A stretch of DNA of 64,000 nucleotides from Epiperipatus broadwayi (GCA_028023455.1 JAQFVV010000287.1:62001-126000); one strand, 5' to 3'. Counted from the stretch's first letter, positions 1-10,631 are shown. Numbers and translations are program-made. The notes: generated by a model from the sequence alone, not told the origin.

Positions 1-83
1 CACTGCAGCAAAAATACTGTCACTCCTTATCCACAAATTGATATTTCCATAAGATTCCATTATCAAATTTAACAGAAGATAGA

Positions 84-470
84 TATCACATGACCACCAC
101 TTCTTATGCTTGTATATAACTGTTGTTAAAACTGGCAAAACTCACTATACCTATTGCCACACACAGCAAACTAGAGTAATCAATGGATGCCAGAATGCTT
201 GTGCATAAAATCCCCATCTAGTGCCTACTCATTCAATATCCCCAGACTAGTTTCTGGCTTGTGATCCTAAGATCTAGGTGCAGTGCTCTTCGATCTAAGG
301 CTCCTCACTGGCAAAGGCCACAAGCCAGAAACTAATCTAGGGATATTGGATGAGTAGGCACTAGATGGGGATTTTATCCACAAGCATTCTGGCATCCATT
401 GGTTACTCTAGCTTGCTGTGTGTGGCAATATGTATAGTGAGTTTTGCCTGTTTTAGAAGGTAGATATGTG
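84..470. repeat. Family A foldback repeat, copy 1
   Basis: Two arms of this repeat face each other. The left arm (about 126-250) reads through 'actcactata', 'gccacacacagc' and 'atgccagaatgcttgtg', and the right arm (about 318-456) carries the reverse complement of the same words. The sequence upstream of the left arm ('catgaccacc' near 90) also recurs beside the copies near 61.1 kb and 61.6 kb. The right arm contains a degenerate hammerhead, while the left arm keeps only the GAAAC to GUC half of one on the minus strand. No coding sequence is present. It is non-autonomous; the likely mobiliser is unknown. Confidence 0.8.
293..351 (+). ncRNA. Degenerate type I hammerhead (family A)
   Basis: The layout matches the intact family A ribozymes: outer stem I 293-298 with 346-351, inner stem I before the core, stem II GGC/GCC and a GAAAC box. 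The catalytic core is damaged. It reads CUGGCAA instead of CUGANGA, and the cleavage triplet is AUC, which unpairs stem III. It is probably inactive and is useful mainly as a decayed family member. Confidence 0.6.
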
Positions 471-2290
471 TGAGTAATTTGATTCTACACAGGAAATTAT
501 AAACCTATGCACAATGAAAAAAACAAGTGAGAATAATTGCACAAGTTGATAAACAGTATTTTAGAATATTACATTATTTATTATAATAAAATTAGAATCA
601 ATAATGCAGATGTGATCTCACATTGACATAGTCATCACTGGAAAAGATAAAATCATAAAATAATTTATTCAGCATAATGGCAATAAACATCACTGTTACA
701 GGTTAGATAAAGTGCTGAACTATGAATACTGTATTTCTAAATATTTATCAGAACTTTTAAAAGTTTTTTCAACAATTTCTTTAGACCACCAAGTATCCCC
801 AGATTCTGGAGTTAAAATAACTAAATGGATATCATACTATGATCAGTAATACCTATAATTATTTATAGCAACAGCAAACATTAAGTTCCTCCTTGATAAT
901 TGACTATTTATGATTGACATGACAAATATGTTCTTTATTTATATTTTTATTAAAGATTCGCTCAATTATAATAGCCAGTTATCTTTGATTCACATTACTA
1001 ATATTCTATCTACTTGATAATATATGAACGAAACTTTACAGACTACACTGCCAACTTCTTTAAATAGTTAAACTATTTATTTTCCTGAAAAATAACATCT
1101 AAAATATATTAGTTACATCTCTTATCAATGCACACAAAGAATTTAAATGTTTTTTTGAATAAGGCAATATACTCAGATTCGTAATTACTTAGTAAGTAAA
1201 AATCATGTTGAATGATGCCTAAATGCAATTGTTCAATACATTATAATGTTGGATATTCATTGAATTATAACACAACAAGAATATTATTTGAAGTCCTTAT
1301 CATCACAATGATCATTCAAATACTATTGAATATTGCATCTCATTTACCTGTATAAATATGATTAAATTAATGTCAAAAAAACAATTTTTGATTAAGTGAG
1401 TACTACAATTATAATTAGATACCCATTTATCAACTATTTACTGTAAGGTTAGATAGTTTAACTATGAACTACAACTTCAAAAAAAAAAAATCTTAAGTCT
1501 GTTTGATATAGAAAAAGTTTGTAATTTCTAACTGGTTTGAATTTTTTACATTTCTTGGCTGAGAATTAAATTAAAAACATTTGGCTTTTGAGTAAACTAC
1601 TCCCATAAAGAATTAAAGTATGTAGAAAAAAAATAGATTGTCAATACAAACACATTTTAAGAATTTTCCAACCTGCTTGTCTTTGTAAAAAAAAAAAAAA
1701 ACTCTTTGCCAAAAGATTTAAAACAAAATTCAATAATTCAAGACAAGCATAATTAGTTATGTCTTCTAACCCCCAATATGGAATTCAGTTCAACACTGTA
1801 ATCTAAGAATTTGAATATGACTTATATTAAATTATACTTTTAAATATTTTAGTAACAAAATATAACAAGAGCAATTGTCTTTATTCTACTCTAGAGCCAC
1901 CTATTGTAAGCTTGAATAAGCGAAAGAAAATCACATGATATTGTTAATAGTAATAAGCTCATAAATTAGTGCTATTTATTTTATATTCAAATTATATAAT
2001 TAAAGCATGCTATGCTATCAAGCAATCTATGCTCTAGCTTCATTCTTCCCTTTTTTTAACTTAATGTTAACAAAACTTTACTTAAGGTAAGGTTAACAAT
2101 TTTCTTAATAAAATCTTAAGTATTAAATGAAAAATATATGTGATGTAAAATGATTATCTATTATATATACTGCTTAAAATGATTATTTATTATATATAAT
2201 ACATCATTTATATTTAAATCAAGATAAGAATATATTACAGTATGGTCATGAATAATATTCTAGTGTAAAAATTAAAAGAATTAAATAATT
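470..2290. other. AT-rich DNA without recognised genes
   Basis: I see no coding ORF, tRNA or transposon signature here. There are poly-A and poly-T runs and scattered AT-rich simple sequence. If the minus-strand exon at 2302-2364 is real, this stretch would be downstream intron or flank. Confidence 0.5.
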
Positions 2291-2301
2291 AAATATATTA
2301 C

Positions 2302-2364
2302 CTTCACTGACTTTGGAGAATATGTCGCATCATCACTGCGTGATTTATCAGCAGATGTTTCAAA
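2302..2364 (-). CDS. Putative 63-nt exon, paralogue of the exon at 16635
   Basis: On the minus strand an acceptor ('attatttag') ends at 2365 and a donor ('gtaatat') starts at 2301. The enclosed 63 nt are open in phase 0 and encode 21 residues ending SDDATYSPKSVK. The 63-nt exon at 16635-16697 has the same splice phases and ends SDEITYSPKAAK. Two separate loci that keep length, phase, splice sites and a TYSPK core point to duplicated exons rather than chance. Function is unrecognised; the sequence is polar and rich in Ser, Asp and Lys with no membrane segment. Small frame-preserving exons are a feature of micro-exon genes in parasitic flatworms, but that comparison is only an analogy. Confidence 0.6.
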
Positions 2365-2549
2365 CTAAATAATAATACTCATATCATTAATACATAAAAA
2401 ATAATTTCTATAACTCAATAAATATATATTGTGGATGTATGTCTGTCTATATATATATATATTTTAAGAGCCTGCTAACAGCTCTAAACGAGCTTTTTTT
2501 TAATGATAAATGCTACAAGAGAAAGTACCTGAAGCCTTTATCTATGATG

Positions 2550-2605
2550 GTCCCCATCCCCCAACCAGTTTCGAACTATGGCTCTCATCAGTGAGGAGCT
2601 AGGAC
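2550..2605 (-). ncRNA. Type I hammerhead ribozyme, family B minus-strand copy
   Basis: Read on the minus strand: an outer stem I (GUCCU with GGGAC), inner stem I (UCCUC with GGGGA), a perfect CUGAUGA box, a four-pair stem II (GAGC/GUUC with a CAUA loop), a perfect GAAAC box, and a two-pair stem III (AC/GU around UG). The cleavage triplet is GUU rather than the usual GUC, which still fits the NUH rule. Predicted cleavage lies between 2563 and 2562. The core matches the hammerhead consensus at every invariant position. Confidence 0.8.
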
Positions 2606-2915
2606 ATTAGATTCAAAATACTAACTCAAGCCAAGCATTTATCTAATTCTTAAATATTAAGAAAAAGATCTAAATCTTCAGACATCTACATGTCTTCAAA
2701 TTCAGCTCTTTAACTAAAGAAATTGTATGGGTCTGAACTAAATTCAGTGATTCCTTATATTAGTAGGCTTAGCAATTTAATATAGCCAAAGCCCTAATAG
2801 CAAAAATACAATATTAGTAAAAAATAGTCACACATCACATGACCTATATAGCTTGCATTACCCATATTTATGAATTAGATAAATGCTTGGCTTGAGTTAA
2901 TATTTTGAATCTAAT

Positions 2916-2971
2916 GTCCTAGCTCCTCACTGACGAAAGCCATAGCTCGAAACTGGTCTGAGGATGAGGAC
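2916..2971 (+). ncRNA. Type I hammerhead ribozyme, family B plus-strand copy
   Basis: Outer stem I pairs 2916-2920 with 2967-2971. Inner stem I has six perfect pairs (2924-2929 with 2959-2964). The core is CUGACGA, and stem II has pairs AGC/GCU with a CAUA loop and one A-C mismatch next to the core. The GAAAC box is followed by stem III AC/GU around UG, and cleavage is predicted after C2958 in GUC. The internal loop in stem I is where natural hammerheads make tertiary contact with loop II. Confidence 0.8.
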
Positions 2972-3148
2972 TTTCTCTTGCAACATTTATCATTAAAAAA
3001 AAAAAGCTTGTTTAGAGCTGTTAGCAGGCTCTTAAAATATTACATATTGGTAATGCAAGCTACATAGGTCATGTGACATGTGACTATTTTTTACTAATAT
3101 ATATATTTTATGTGCCAAAAAGAAAAAAATTCAAAATCTCTATTGGAA

Positions 3149-3211
3149 AGTCCCTATCTCCAGATCAATGGGTTTCGAGCTCATGGCTCACCTCAGTGGA
3201 GCATTGGGACT
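3149..3211 (-). ncRNA. Hammerhead-like RNA, family C minus-strand copy
   Basis: Outer stem I has six perfect pairs (AGUCCC/GGGACU), inner stem I CUCCA/UGGAG, stem II GAGC/GCUC and an intact GAAAC box. The first box reads CUGAGGU, so the invariant A9 is U. The triplet is AUC and stem III is weakened relative to sister copies. The fold is well supported; activity is doubtful. Confidence 0.6.
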
Positions 3212-3444
3212 CCAGAAACTATATCTAAAATACTAACTCGAAAGTCAGCACTTATAAAACACGTTACTATCAATTTAAAAGCCTGAACTAAAAAAATGTT
3301 CAGTCTTTCAAATTGATAGTAATGTATTTTATAAGTGCTGACATTTGAGTTAGTATTTTAGATCTATGTTCAGGCTTTCAAATTGATAATAACATGTTTT
3401 ATAAGTGCTGACTTTTGAGTTAGTATTTTAGATCTAGTTTATGG

Positions 3445-3507
3445 AGTCCCAATGCTCCACTGAGGTAAGCCATAAGCTCGAAACCGATTGGTCTGGAGAT
3501 AGGGACT
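3445..3507 (+). ncRNA. Hammerhead-like RNA, family C first direct copy
   Basis: Outer stem I is AGUCCC/GGGACU (3445-3450 with 3502-3507). Inner stem I is CUCCA/UGGAG and stem II is AGC/GCU. GAAAC is followed by stem III ACC/GGU and a GUC triplet with predicted cleavage after C3493. The first box reads CUGAGGU (A9 to U), as in the other two family C copies. Confidence 0.65.
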
Positions 3508-3863
3508 TTCTGATAGAGATTTTGAATTCTTTCTCTTTTGGCATTTATAAAATAAAACTTGATTAGAGCTATTGGTAAGCTCCATCTAGTGATCATAAAT
3601 GCAAGCTTAAAAGAAAGTTACAAAATTTATGACCTGTTTTATTAATTATTATAAGTGTACCTTTGAAGGCTTTTGTGATGCTATATTGCAGAGGCTATTA
3701 CTATATGGTGAAACTGAGATAAATTCAGACCCATATAGCTACCTGATTTGTAAGGCTGGATTTGAAAACATTTACATGTCTGAAAAATTCAGGCTTTCAA
3801 ATTGATAGTAATGTGTTTTATAAGTGCTGATTTTTGAGTTAGTATTTTAGATCTAGTTTCTGG

Positions 3864-3926
3864 AGTCTAAACGCTCCACTGAGGTGAGGCATAAACTCGA
3901 AACCAATTGGTCTGGAGATAGGGACT
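3864..3926 (+). ncRNA. Hammerhead-like RNA, family C second direct copy
   Basis: Same architecture as the copy at 3445: inner stem I CUCCA/UGGAG, stem II GAG/CUC, GAAAC, stem III ACC/GGU closed by AAUU, and a GUC triplet with predicted cleavage after C3912. That is 419 nt downstream of the previous site. The outer stem I has weakened to four pairs. The CUGAGGU box again departs from consensus at A9. Confidence 0.65.
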
Positions 3927-4084
3927 TTCTGATAGAGATTTTAAATTCTTTCTCTTTTGGCAATTTATGACTTATTTTATTAATTATTATATATATATAT
4001 ATATTGAAATAATATCCTCAAGTGATTATGAGTATAGAGAAATTTTTAAATTTAATAAATAATAATAACAATAAAATGTAAATG

Positions 4085-4592
4085 TGATTGTTATACATTT
4101 AAAGATAAGCCTTTCAAGCTATTGTGCGTGCGCTTATTACGAGTGTTAATAATAAATGAATACTTTCATTCCCAACACGAGATATAGTATTTATGAAAGA
4201 ATAAAATGAATCCACTTATTCTTTTCAACCCAAATACTTATATATGGGCAAATCTATATAAAATAAATGCTTATTTACATATGTTTAAGTTTCATTTGAG
4301 AGTGATGTTTAGTAAATTCCAGATAATTTCGTTGATGTCATTCATTCAGATATCGTAAACAGTAATTTAAAGTGAGTGGTTTATTCTCACGCTTTCATTT
4401 CCAGTACTTAAAATTTGCCAATATATAAGCATTTGGGTTGGAAAGAATAAGTGGATTCATTCTATTCTTTCATAAATACTATATCTCATGTTAGGAATGA
4501 AAGTATTCATTTATTATTAACACTCATAAAAAGCACATGCCCAATAGCTTGAAAGGCTGATCTTTAAATGTATTACAATTATAAACATAGCA
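4085..4592. repeat. Foldback repeat without ribozyme core
   Basis: The left arm (about 4089-4247) contains 'cctttcaagctattg', 'aatgaatactttcattcc' and 'cacttattcttttcaaccc'; the right arm (about 4424-4590) carries their reverse complements. A non-repeated centre of about 175 nt separates them. I see no hammerhead core and no ORF, so it looks like a MITE or foldback element of another family. Confidence 0.75.
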
Positions 4593-4599
4593 CTATATA

Positions 4600-5450
4600 A
4601 AATAAATGCTTATTTATAAATGTGATTGTTTTTTAATGAATTAAACAACTAATTAAAACTAACAAAATTGGAGTTAATAAGAGTTAATAAAAAAGTGGAA
4701 AAACAAAGGAATAAATTGCTTATTAAGATTATAATATTATTTTCCAAAAAAATGTAAAGAAATATTATATATGAAAACATATTGACAGGTGGTAGTTCAC
4801 AACTAATCAAACTTTTTATTTGAATAATTTTTCTTCTAAAAAGAAAACAATGTCAAAGAATTAATATAAAAAGTGAGGAAAAGAATAGTAAAGATGATTT
4901 ACTCAGCGACAATTCTTCAAACCACTATCAAAAGATCTCTTCAATAAACCTTGGTTCATGTATATAAATCCAATATTTATTATTAATCTTCAAATAATAT
5001 AAAGCAGTAAAATCTAAGGATTAGTGAATCAGCCCAAATGCCTCCCTGAAAGTGTCTTCTCATTTTTTTGATTGTTGCATTAATTCAAACACTACCAACA
5101 TTGATTCAAACAGAAATTACAAACTATGCCAAAAATTAACTAGTAATAAACATCACTTATTTACATTGACAGAAAAGTCTGGAAATGCTTTATATCATAG
5201 GGTAACATAGGATAGGCATATTATAAATGCAATCAATTGGAAATATAATCAAGAACATTTCATATAAGATATAAACTCTCCCAATAATTAATTTAAAATA
5301 TATTATTTTTACTTACACTAAACCATATAACAATAATTTATATTTGATAATGTTTGTAAACTATGATATTAATTGATTATTATCTAGTTTATAAGCAATA
5401 ACAGTATTAATATGCAATCAATAGAAATGTTTTACCACTTTTTATATATG
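4600..5450. other. AT-rich DNA without recognised features
   Basis: No coding, RNA or transposon signal was found. ORFs here are short and of background composition. Confidence 0.45.
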
Positions 5451-5454
5451 GATT

Positions 5455-5850
5455 TGAGAGCTAGACAGTTAATAGAAGAACAAGAATCCTCAGACTATTC
5501 TCAATGGGTTGTCAAGAGATTTATATAGAAAGAAGCTGAAAAATATTTAAAATGAGATATTTTCACAGAAGAACAGCAGATATTGTTGATATTATTGAAA
5601 GAATTAAGAGACTGAAATGGAAGTGGACTGATTACGTTTCTAGAAGATATGATAATAGATGAATAGTTGAAATCTTAAACAGAATCCCAAAATGACTGTA
5701 GAAGACAGAGTGAAAAACCACATGAAATAAGGAAATTTATTGCTGTGATATGAAAAAGAGAAGCTATGGGTCAGAAAAACTGGATTAAACTTGGAGAGAT
5801 CTTTATCTTGCAATAGACTGACAAAAGTTGAAAATAAAGATGATGATAAT
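5455..5850 (+). pseudogene. LINE 3' end (C-terminal RT region remains)
   Basis: Translation with several stops gives RLKWKWTDYVSRRYDNR followed by repeated weak matches to a typical LINE C-terminus. It ends with WRDLYLAID, then a stop, then a GAT-rich tail. The pattern (Trp-rich 'KW.W..HI.R..D.R', then 'TWRDL', then a trinucleotide tail) is common at the 3' end of animal non-LTR elements. At least five stops break the frame. The tail resembles the LINE end at 54540 (minus strand), so the two are probably from related elements. Confidence 0.55.
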
Positions 5851-5944
5851 AGATAAATGTACAGAAATTTTGTATCATACCAATTTTTCATTCTTTTATA
5901 TATAACATATTTATTACCTGTAACATATGGATATATGGATAATG

Positions 5945-6080
5945 CCCCAGTTCAGCATGAAATACATATATTGGAGATCATTTATCTTTTTCACATGTAT
6001 GTGGTCATGGGTATTGATAATATTAGTCAGAATGGATGACTGAAGGGAACTTGAAAGTCTGGATTCAAATCCACTTTAAT
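5945..6080 (+). repeat. tRNA-derived SINE-like repeat, family E
   Basis: This shares 'ttcagcatgaaatacatata', 'atgtatgtggtcatg', 'gatgactgaag' and the B-box-like 'ggattcaaatcc' with the copies in the 19.4-20.5 kb foldback. The words 'tggatgactgaagg' and 'gattcaaatcc' sit where Pol III A and B boxes would lie. It is diverged from those copies. Confidence 0.55.
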
Positions 6081-6084
6081 TACA

Positions 6085-7330
6085 TATATACACTATACTT
6101 GTATTTAAAATTTTTAAATTAAATAGAAGGAAAAGGAATCAGAGTCAAACTATTCAAAGTAGAAGAAATATCTTAAAATAGACTAATAAACGAAGAAAGA
6201 TTACCAAGAAAAAGAGATTCTAATACAATAATTCATATAGTTTACTTAATAATAATAATAATGCTGTAATTAATTAGTATTATCTCTGGTATTAAATTCA
6301 TTGTCAATTATGACATGTAAATAATACCTATCCACTCTCAATCATTAAAATTTAAATGAATTTTTCATCTTTTCTGAGTAAAATTTGGAATATACTGTAT
6401 ATGTATACAAAATAAATAATAAGTGATCAGTGCAATGGTTTATACAAGTAAAACAGAAAATAAGTGATAAAATATATGTACCTAATGTATTGATCTGGAA
6501 TATATATTATAATACAACTTATATAGAATGGTAAATATAAATCACTTAGGTGAATCATTCATGGACTTTAATTTGTATATCATTAATAAAATAACCTAGG
6601 GATCTGATAAATATACACTTGTATCATTAAATTATAGTTCTTTATTATAATATAATCCAACATGTATTGCTAAAGTTGAGATTATTCAAATAAATTATTT
6701 ACCAATCTAGCATTTGACAACCACAGCTACTTCATGCCACATGGTAAAAGAAGGAAGCAAATCTTGTTTTTGTCTTTTGTTAGTATTAAACTTTGATATC
6801 ATCAGTCTTCTGAAAAAACTGGATTTGATAAACATGAATACTGAAATTTCTTAGTTTGAATACTGTATTATCATATATAATAGGGCATTTACTTGTATGA
6901 TATAGAAATATAAAGAATGATGAGTTTATTCATTATTCCAGAACAAGTGAAATACATTTCATTCCTCAAATGGCATTAGAAAATAAGGTATTTGTTATAG
7001 TCATTTTTGGGGAGGGAGGTAGATTAAATTAATAATAAAACACTTTTTTTTTAAATGAAAGCAGATATAAGTTAAAACAAATATACCCATCAAATTCAAA
7101 ATAGCATTTAAAGATTTAATCTAAAATTATTTCTCTAAAGGTAGAGTTACAATTCTTAGGAATGAGCTATCAAAGAGACAAAACTCTCCATAGGTTGTGT
7201 AAGCATAGGGAAGGTTGATTATGTGATGTTTAGTGTTTTAACAACTGAGCTATGCTGTGAATGGCAACAGTCTGTAGAAATTTCATAAACTTATCTATGT
7301 AGTTTGGTTAAAATCCTTCTGATTCAAATT
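6085..7330. other. AT-rich DNA; one short family A-like tail
   Basis: Mostly featureless. Around 7195-7260 the words 'gtaagcatag', 'tatgtgatgttta' and 'gttttaacaac' resemble the tail seen at 16228-16330 and in family A ends. No coding sequence was recognised. Confidence 0.35.
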
Positions 7331-7339
7331 GCACAATGT

Positions 7340-7465
7340 TTCAACTCCACTCTTCTTCAGGAGTGGCCTGATCAGTGACAATATTAGCATAGGAATCAAA
7401 CTCACACCTTTAAATTCTTGAGTATTAAATTTTAAGACAATGCTCTAATCAACTAAGATATTCTG
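7340..7465 (-). repeat. SINE-like repeat, family F (minus strand)
   Basis: On the minus strand a tRNA-like head ('ttagttgattagagc') is followed by a B-box-like 'gagtttgattcc', 'gctaatattgtcac' and 'gaagaagagtggag'. The same order occurs on the plus strand at 8785-9105 and in diverged form at 47335-47690. Confidence 0.5.
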
Positions 7466-7949
7466 TCAAAGGCAACAGTCAATATAAATGTCATATACTT
7501 ATCTATGTGGGTTGGTTCAAATCCCCTTTTAAAAGTTTTCTCTAAGAGCAAGGTTAATTAAATGCTTCCAGATATTATTTATTCATGCACTGCGTTGCTA
7601 GTGAATATAATTATTTAAAAATATGCACCAAGAGAAAAGAGAGTGAGAAGTACTGTTCTAAATATACTATATTATTCCTAAGCAGCAATATTCTTATAGT
7701 TTTGGGATGCAAGAATGCTGACTAGTATAAAATTATTTGATGATAATATAATCTGAAGTTAGTTCATTATCTCTAATCCATTGCCATATAAACATATAAA
7801 TAACTTTATATCACCCATGCATTCCAATAAAGAACAATTTAAATACAAGTTTGTAACAAATAAAGATAATGAATTAAAATTTATTCATTATTAAAAATGA
7901 TATAAAATTTAATATTTGATTCATAGTCTTTAATTTTCTTCTTTGCACC

Positions 7950-8735
7950 TTTTTCTCTCTATCCAATATTTTTGTATTTTCCCAATTGAACATATGTTCA
8001 TTAGTACATACATGGTCTGCTACTGTAGACACATCTATTTTTTCTTTACTAACTATTAGTTTGTGTTCTTTCAGTCACTGTTTAACAGGACAACGGGTCT
8101 CACCAATATACTTCTACATTCACATGATATTCCATAGATGCAGTTTTTCTTTTTCAGAATTTCAAGTTTAGGCTCTGTAGCAGTTTGAATTTTTCAAAGC
8201 ATAGTATGGCTTTGGAAATCTGTTCTAATGTTACATTAATTGCATATTTTCTTTAATTCATCTGCTATTCCTGGTATATATGGATATGCTACATTATCAA
8301 TAGTTTTTCTTTTAGTATCTTTTTTTGTTATCTATTAAAGGCTTTCTTGATGACAGCTGATAGATAATCATTCTTCGTGAAAGTTTTTTCTATGAAAATC
8401 TTTTCATTTTCCAAATCACTGGTTTCTGAACAAACTTCCTTTGCTCTGTTCCATAGTGATAGTACAACTCCAACTTTTGTGCTTCTGGTGTGATTGGATG
8501 TATATGCCAAATACTTAATAATATATGTTAGTTTCCTATAAACTGTTATTTTACTTTCCCATGAGAGAATTATGTCACAAAACCATCTAAGAATGCCATT
8601 TTTTTCCTCATTTGACTCCATTATAAACTTAATTAAAGAAAATGTGTTGTTGCTGTGTATCCAGAATAGCTGTAAATCTGCTACACCGTGCAGCCATACA
8701 ACAAATGTATCATTAACATAGCAAAGTCACACTTT
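7950..8735 (-). pseudogene. Penelope-like element, RT thumb to GIY-YIG remains
   Basis: On the minus strand from about 8735: YVNDTFVVW (the catalytic YVDD of PLE reverse transcriptases, second D changed to N), then FIMESNEEKNGIL. Next comes ITVYRKLTY, the remnant of the PLE 'VYRKPTHTDRYL' motif, then SNHTRSTKVGVV and NRAKEVCSETSDLENE. After frameshifts, YGISCECR and nearby residues match the start of the GIY-YIG endonuclease domain. The open part is 8328-8621. PLEs encode an RT fused to a GIY-YIG nuclease and lack an LTR-type integrase. This copy is truncated upstream of the YVDD box and broken by stops and shifts. Confidence 0.75.
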
Positions 8736-8784
8736 AGATGGAAATGGATTGATATTTATGGCTGTTTAATGTAAACATTTCTAA

Positions 8785-9105
8785 GCAAAGGTGATAGCTC
8801 AATTGATTAAAGCTTTGCCTTAAAATTCAATATTCAAGAATCTAAAGATATGAGTTTGACTCCAATGCTAATATTGTCACTAACCAGACATACGAAGAAG
8901 AGTGGAGAATAATATAACTTGAAACTTTGTGTAATCTACTAACCTGTCTTGTCTATTTGTGTATTATTACTAACCATTGTTTGTATTTAAAAACTTTTAA
9001 AAAGTTTAAAATTTTCTACACATTCAACATCTAATAACATATGATGGAAAAAATCCAACAAATTATCCCAACTAAAATACCATCACTATAAACTTTCAGG
9101 CAAAT
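8785..9105 (+). repeat. SINE-like repeat, family F (plus strand)
   Basis: The tRNA-like head 'gtgatagctcaattgatta' gives an A-box-like block and 'gagtttgactcc' a B-box-like block. The body ('gaagaagagtggagaataat', 'tctatttgtgt', 'acattcaacat') is shared with 47440-47690. It lies immediately beside the PLE fragment. Confidence 0.55.
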
Positions 9106-9109
9106 ATTA

Positions 9110-10310
9110 TGGCAGAGATTTTATCAGACAAGATTTTATTAATTAAGTAAAATATTGTTTTTCCCCAAAGTCATTAAAACTAGTACTAGTAGTGAGGCAG
9201 ATTCACAGTATGAATTTAATTATAAAACAGTTTGTATTTCCTGCTTATGCTTAAATGATTATAGAAAATTGGCCAAAAAATCACAAATGACAGAATTTAT
9301 TGCATATTGTCTTTAGCAAGGTTAAATAAAGTCTGAAACAATAAACAATACCTAATCCCATCTTGAAAATATTTAGACAATACCATCAATAAAAAAAAAT
9401 CTATACTTATATGCTTTAAACATATATAGGTGAAGTTAATAAAAATTTTCACAAATAACAATGTTTAGCTCAGCGTTTTTGAAGTATGTTTACTCCATAT
9501 TCATAGCCATAAAAAGAAAGCTGCCTGCTTTATTTTTAAATGTACAAGTTTCCAGCCTTTCTATATAATAAAACTACAATTTTAAGCTATTAAAGTATGA
9601 ATATATAATAAGTATATCAATGAGCACAAAGGTGGTAGATGTATCAAATTATCACTGCTTTCTTTTTATTAAAGAATGTAATCATAGAAAAAAACATATT
9701 TAAATTTTAATATGAGTGTATGTTTTAGCATTTAAAAAAAGATCATTTTATCTATTTTGTGTACTAAATCAAAAGCTTTATATTTTTAAGGTAAGCTGAA
9801 ACAATAATGAACTTGATATAAGTTTTTATGATCATCAAACCAAAAATATAATGAAGATAAACCATGAACTTGGTCTCTTAAGTGCATGATATTTTTACTT
9901 ATTAATGATTAAATGTTCATACTACTTCTATCCAACTTTTAATTTTTTGCTTACAATAAGCATATCTCTATCACATCCAACTGACCATGATTGTTCTGGA
10001 GCTTACTTTATCATCACACTATGATTAGATAGGTATCAATTTATTGGCTAATATTGGATAGCTAGCTAGGTTGTCAATATTCTACATGATAAAATCCTGA
10101 CTTTATTTTCAGTCCCTTGCAAAAATCTACTAGCTCTACCTGGATTTTCATCCCAAATACTCAAGCATTAAAGACTAATGTACTAACCACTGCACTATGA
10201 TAGCTTTCATTATACTATAATATAATGTTTAAAAATTCAATGTTATGATAATGGTATTGTTTATGGTGTATCAAATCTGAATTTATAGAATAACAAAAGA
10301 TTTTCACTTT
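9110..10310. other. AT-rich DNA without recognised features
   Basis: No gene or element boundary could be supported. Short ORFs have background composition. Confidence 0.45.
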
Positions 10311-10315
10311 ATTTT

Positions 10316-10508
10316 TGTAGTGTATTCGTGGTGATGTCACAGTTACTGCAGAATGAATATTATCGCAACTGCGAGACTACAGAGGGAAACCATGTTAGGA
10401 CGGTGATTATGCTTCCCTAGTATTTATAAGCATTATGTATAGTAATAGTAATAAATGATTAACTAGTAAAGTGTTGTTTGTGTTTATTTGTATTCGTGAT
10501 ACACAACA
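10316..10508 (+). repeat. 5' LTR of the Gypsy element
   Basis: 193 bp, TGTAGTGTATTC to TACACAACA. It contains an AATAAATGA polyadenylation-like block about 50 bp before its end. It is followed by the primer-binding-like site. Confidence 0.93.
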
Positions 10509-10530
10509 CTTTGGCGACGAGGATGGGATG
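10509..10530 (+). promoter_or_regulatory. Likely primer-binding site
   Basis: The sequence directly after the 5' LTR reads ct-ttggcgacgaggatgg. TGG at this position pairs with the CCA end of a tRNA primer, and 'TTTGGCGACGAGG' is a common form in metazoan Gypsy elements. I did not identify the tRNA. Confidence 0.6.
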
Positions 10531-10631
10531 CCGCTAGCTGCATTATTTTCGTTACCTTGGGATTACGGCAAGAAACTACAGAAATACTTTTTTCTTCGCG
10601 AAGACGTTCAACAAGGCGTTAATGCTCAAGG

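Larger units (their letters stand above)
2455..3055. repeat. Family B foldback repeat (inverted pair)
   Basis: The left arm (about 2462-2660) and right arm (about 2868-3047) are near-perfect reverse complements. Both contain 'gagctgttagcaggctc'-type ends next to an A/T run, a hammerhead ribozyme, and the word 'ctaatgtcctagctcc' or its complement. The centre (2660-2868) holds unrelated AT-rich DNA. The right arm is followed by 'gcaagctacataggtcatgtgac', whose complement lies in the central spacer. No protein is encoded. It shares its 3' end with family C and with the fragment at 46.65 kb. Confidence 0.85.
3110..3965. repeat. Family C repeat: foldback plus an extra direct copy
   Basis: The left arm (about 3112-3290) is inverted relative to the right arm (about 3300-3547), and a third, directly repeated arm follows at about 3771-3965. 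All share 'aaattgatagtaa', 'tttataagtgctga', 'gagttagtattttagatct' and a hammerhead-like core. A further partial duplication, starting 'caggctttcaaattgata', lies at about 3371. The right arm continues into a family B-like end ('gattagagctattggtaagctc' near 3560). Confidence 0.85.

Noticed and set aside
7340-9000. Hammerhead-like words in SINE family F (CUGAUCA or CUGAAGA before a UUGAAAC)
   Set aside because: Neither stem I nor stem II pairs convincingly in the copies at 7340 or 8880, and no GUH triplet is placed correctly.
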